DNA of 24,724 nt, taken from the NCBI GenBank assembly GCA_937875275.1, contig CALNCC010000131.1:1-24724 (forward strand), read 5' to 3'. The position numbers were made by a program, and so were the translations under genes. The DNA is from an uncultured Dysgonomonas sp. Lineage in GTDB: Bacteria; Bacteroidota; Bacteroidia; Bacteroidales; Dysgonomonadaceae. Below are positions 22,829 through 24,724 of this stretch, one piece after another; the first letter of the stretch is position 1, and each line of letters begins with the position of its first letter. The notes under the pieces were generated by a model, which saw only the letters and a list, made by a program, of their open reading frames with translations, was not told the origin of the DNA and searched no databases.

Positions 22829-24340
22829 ATGGCAAATAAAGGGATGATGAGTCTGGCAAAAGATACTGTAATCTACGGATTGAGTAGCATTGTCGGACGA
22901 TTTATAAATTGGTGCTTAGTGCCTCTGCATATGTATATTTTCACTGATCCGGCTGAATACGGAAAAGTGAGTTTCATATATGGATTTACTGCACTGTTTA
23001 TGGTATTGCTTACCTATGGAATGGAAACCGGATTTTTTCGGTTCATGAATAAAAAAGACGAAGATCCCGATGTTGTGTATTCTACCTCGTTGATGTCGTT
23101 GGGTATTACGTCTTTGCTGTTTGTCTTGTTATCATTTACTTTTATAGATAACATTGCAGCATGGCTCGACAATTATGCCCACCACGATCATATACTGATG
23201 ATGGTTGTCGTTGTCGCTTTCGATGCATTCTTGTGCATTCCCTATGCATATCTCAGACATATGAAACGTCCTGTTCGTTTTATGACAATACGAATGACTT
23301 TCATATTATTACAAGTATTATTAAACGTGTTTTTCCTACTCGCATGCCCTTGGATACACAACAATTATCCTGAACTTATCAGTTGGTTCTACAATCCCGA
23401 TTATGGAATCGGATACATATTCTTAGCCAATCTGATAGGTGTGTTATGTATATTCTTCATGTTTATCCCTCAATATAAAGCGATCAAATTAAAGTTTGAC
23501 CCGAAGGTATTGAAGAAGATATTGAGATATTCGTTTCCTCTGCTGATACTCGGCGTGGCAGGAGTGATAAACCAAGCAGTAGCACAATTGACATATCCAT
23601 ATCTGTTTGATGATGGAGACGTAGCATACAGCCAGTTAGGTATATATAGCGCATGTATCAAGATATCGGTAGTCATAGCAATGTTTACGCAAGCATTCCG
23701 ATATGCATACGAGCCATTTGTATTCTCTCGTAACAAAGAAAGCGGAGACAAAAAACCATACGCCGATGCGATGAAGTATTTTGTGATATTTGGTCTTGCT
23801 CTGTTTTTATTTGTTGTGTATTATGTCGAATTGCTGAACTATATAGAGCGATTCCAAAACTATTTAGTCGGGCTGAATATCCTTCCCATAGCAATGGCGG
23901 GAGAAATATTCTTCGGCATATACTTCAATCTGTCGATATGGTACAAAGTAACCGACAAAACAAAATATGGTGCTACATTCTCTATCTTGGGTTGTATCAT
24001 AACCGTAGGTATCAATATCGTATTCGTTCCCATGTACGGATATATCGCCAGCGCATGGGCTACATTTTTCTGTAATCTCATCATAATGATTATATCGTAC
24101 ATCTATGGGCAGAAGCATTATCCAATAAAATACGATATAAAAACAATCCTCTTCTACTTCGGCATAACCTTCGTATTATTTGCGGCAGGAACTTTTGTGG
24201 AAATAGAAAATATGGCTGTGAGATTAATCTATCGTACAGGATTATTATCTATTTTTGTCTTTATCATCATCAAAAGAGATTTGCCTCTATCGGAGATCCC
24301 ATATATCAACAGATTTATAAAAAAACAACAAATTAAATAA
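22829..24340 (+). CDS. Polysaccharide/oligosaccharide flippase family membrane protein (MOP superfamily)
   Basis: A 503-residue, very hydrophobic protein with about 12-14 membrane segments, of the Wzx/polysaccharide biosynthesis flippase type that moves lipid-linked sugars across the inner membrane. The amino-terminal LAKDTVIYGLSSIVGRFINW and PLHMYIFTDPAEYGKVSFIY are typical of Bacteroidota members, as is YSFPLLILGVAGVINQAVAQ at the start of the second half. A lysine-rich end (RFIKKQQIK) lies in the cytoplasm. No glycosyltransferase cluster is seen, so the cargo is unknown. ATGs six and seven codons downstream are possible alternative starts. The S46 peptidase gene follows after 10 bases on the same strand. 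Confidence 0.9.
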   Translation: MANKGMMSLAKDTVIYGLSSIVGRFINWCLVPLHMYIFTDPAEYGKVSFIYGFTALFMVLLTYGMETGFFRFMNKKDEDPDVVYSTSLMSLGITSLLFVLLSFTFIDNIAAWLDNYAHHDHILMMVVVVAFDAFLCIPYAYLRHMKRPVRFMTIRMTFILLQVLLNVFFLLACPWIHNNYPELISWFYNPDYGIGYIFLANLIGVLCIFFMFIPQYKAIKLKFDPKVLKKILRYSFPLLILGVAGVINQAVAQLTYPYLFDDGDVAYSQLGIYSACIKISVVIAMFTQAFRYAYEPFVFSRNKESGDKKPYADAMKYFVIFGLALFLFVVYYVELLNYIERFQNYLVGLNILPIAMAGEIFFGIYFNLSIWYKVTDKTKYGATFSILGCIITVGINIVFVPMYGYIASAWATFFCNLIIMIISYIYGQKHYPIKYDIKTILFYFGITFVLFAAGTFVEIENMAVRLIYRTGLLSIFVFIIIKRDLPLSEIPYINRFIKKQQIK

Positions 24341-24350
24341 GTATTTCACT

Positions 24351-24724
24351 ATGAAAAAATTGTTTTTATTCTTACTTGTTTTGTTCACAACATCCAGTCT
24401 GCATGCCGACGAAGGTATGTGGCTACTGAAAGAGTTGAACAAACAGAGTATCGAACGCATGAAGGAGTTAGGATTCAAATTTCCTATTGACAAACTGTAC
24501 AGCGATAATAATCCGTCGTTGAAAGACGCAGTAGTTATTTTTGGCGGTGGATGTACCGGTGTTACTGTATCCAATCAGGGATTGGTGTTCACAAACCACC
24601 ATTGCGGATATGGTTCTATTCAGAAACTAAGTTCGGTAGAACATGACTATCTGAAAGATGGCTTCGTTAGTCAATCATTCACAGAAGAACTTCCTTCGGA
24701 AGGATTATCGGTATCTTTCCTTCA
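24351..24724 (+). CDS. S46-family dipeptidyl-peptidase, amino-terminal part (cut by window edge)
   Basis: The first 124 residues of a DPP7/DPP11-type serine peptidase, a periplasmic enzyme that removes dipeptides from peptides in asaccharolytic and other Bacteroidota. The signal peptide is MKKLFLFLLVLFTTSSLHA, with probable cleavage before DEGMW, a common mature start in this family. LKDAVVIFGGGCTGVTVSNQ (58-77) and LVFTNHHCGYGSIQ (78-91) carry the catalytic histidine region; the aspartate and serine of the triad lie beyond the window. DPP7 and DPP11 specificity cannot be told apart from this fragment. It probably shares a transcript with the flippase gene 10 bases upstream. Confidence 0.95.
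   Translation, partial: MKKLFLFLLVLFTTSSLHADEGMWLLKELNKQSIERMKELGFKFPIDKLYSDNNPSLKDAVVIFGGGCTGVTVSNQGLVFTNHHCGYGSIQKLSSVEHDYLKDGFVSQSFTEELPSEGLSVSFL

Noticed and set aside
24287..24574. A minus-strand frame opposite the flippase end and S46 peptidase start
   Set aside because: Antisense to a peptidase with clear signal peptide and TNHHCGYG motif; no independent support.

Overview
The window looks like chromosomal DNA of a Bacteroidota member, most likely order Bacteroidales and possibly close to Dysgonomonas or Parabacteroides (the genus is a guess). Supporting points: the DNA is AT-rich, upstream regions repeatedly carry the Bacteroidota -7 promoter element TAnnTTTG, and several families are typical of that phylum (the long SecA amino-terminus, DUF4105/Lnb-type protein, YbaN, S46 dipeptidyl-peptidase, giant fused acyl-CoA dehydratase activase). 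I see no integrase, transposase, CRISPR array, tRNA or rRNA, so this reads as core chromosome rather than an island.

Layout. 1-5297: a leftward run pyrK, pyrD, a DUF4105 membrane protein, a phosphatase-superfamily secreted protein broken by a one-base homopolymer frameshift, and the start of secA; a promoter lies before pyrK. 5486-6238: a rightward iron/cambialistic-type superoxide dismutase with a signal-like extension, then a terminator. 6264-8976: three leftward genes (Tat-exported Gfo/Idh/MocA oxidoreductase, EcsC-family protein, cysteine-free thioredoxin-like secreted protein), the last two each followed by their own terminator. 9278-10146: rightward ybaN-like and rlmH, overlapping by 4 bases. 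10260-11897: leftward C69 dipeptidase, separated from rlmH by a hairpin. 11898-12581: about 680 bases without a gene, ending in a repeat cluster and a promoter that abuts the start codon of an XRE-type regulator (12582-13049). 13060-14546: leftward pRiA4b-ORF3-like gene coupled to miaA. 14713-19679: leftward TetR regulator plus a 1415-residue fused activase, with a promoter framed by two near-identical 14-base palindromes. 19790-22740: leftward long-chain acyl-CoA ligase and hemW. 22829-24724: rightward polysaccharide flippase and the beginning of an S46 peptidase.

How the genes fit together. PyrK and PyrD form the NAD-linked dihydroorotate dehydrogenase of pyrimidine synthesis. MiaA and RlmH modify tRNA and 23S rRNA. 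HemW is a haem chaperone. The C69 and S46 peptidases fit a peptide-using anaerobe. The TetR/activase pair is the most self-contained regulatory unit and the best candidate for under-described biology: one polypeptide carries two activator (ASKHA) modules, each with the cysteine pair that would bridge an iron-sulfur cluster, plus dehydratase-like regions, and its substrate is unknown. Other points worth checking are the cysteine-free thioredoxin fold, the possibly exported superoxide dismutase, the probably leaderless XRE regulator with repeated ACTTTTGT motifs, and the frameshifted phosphatase-like gene.
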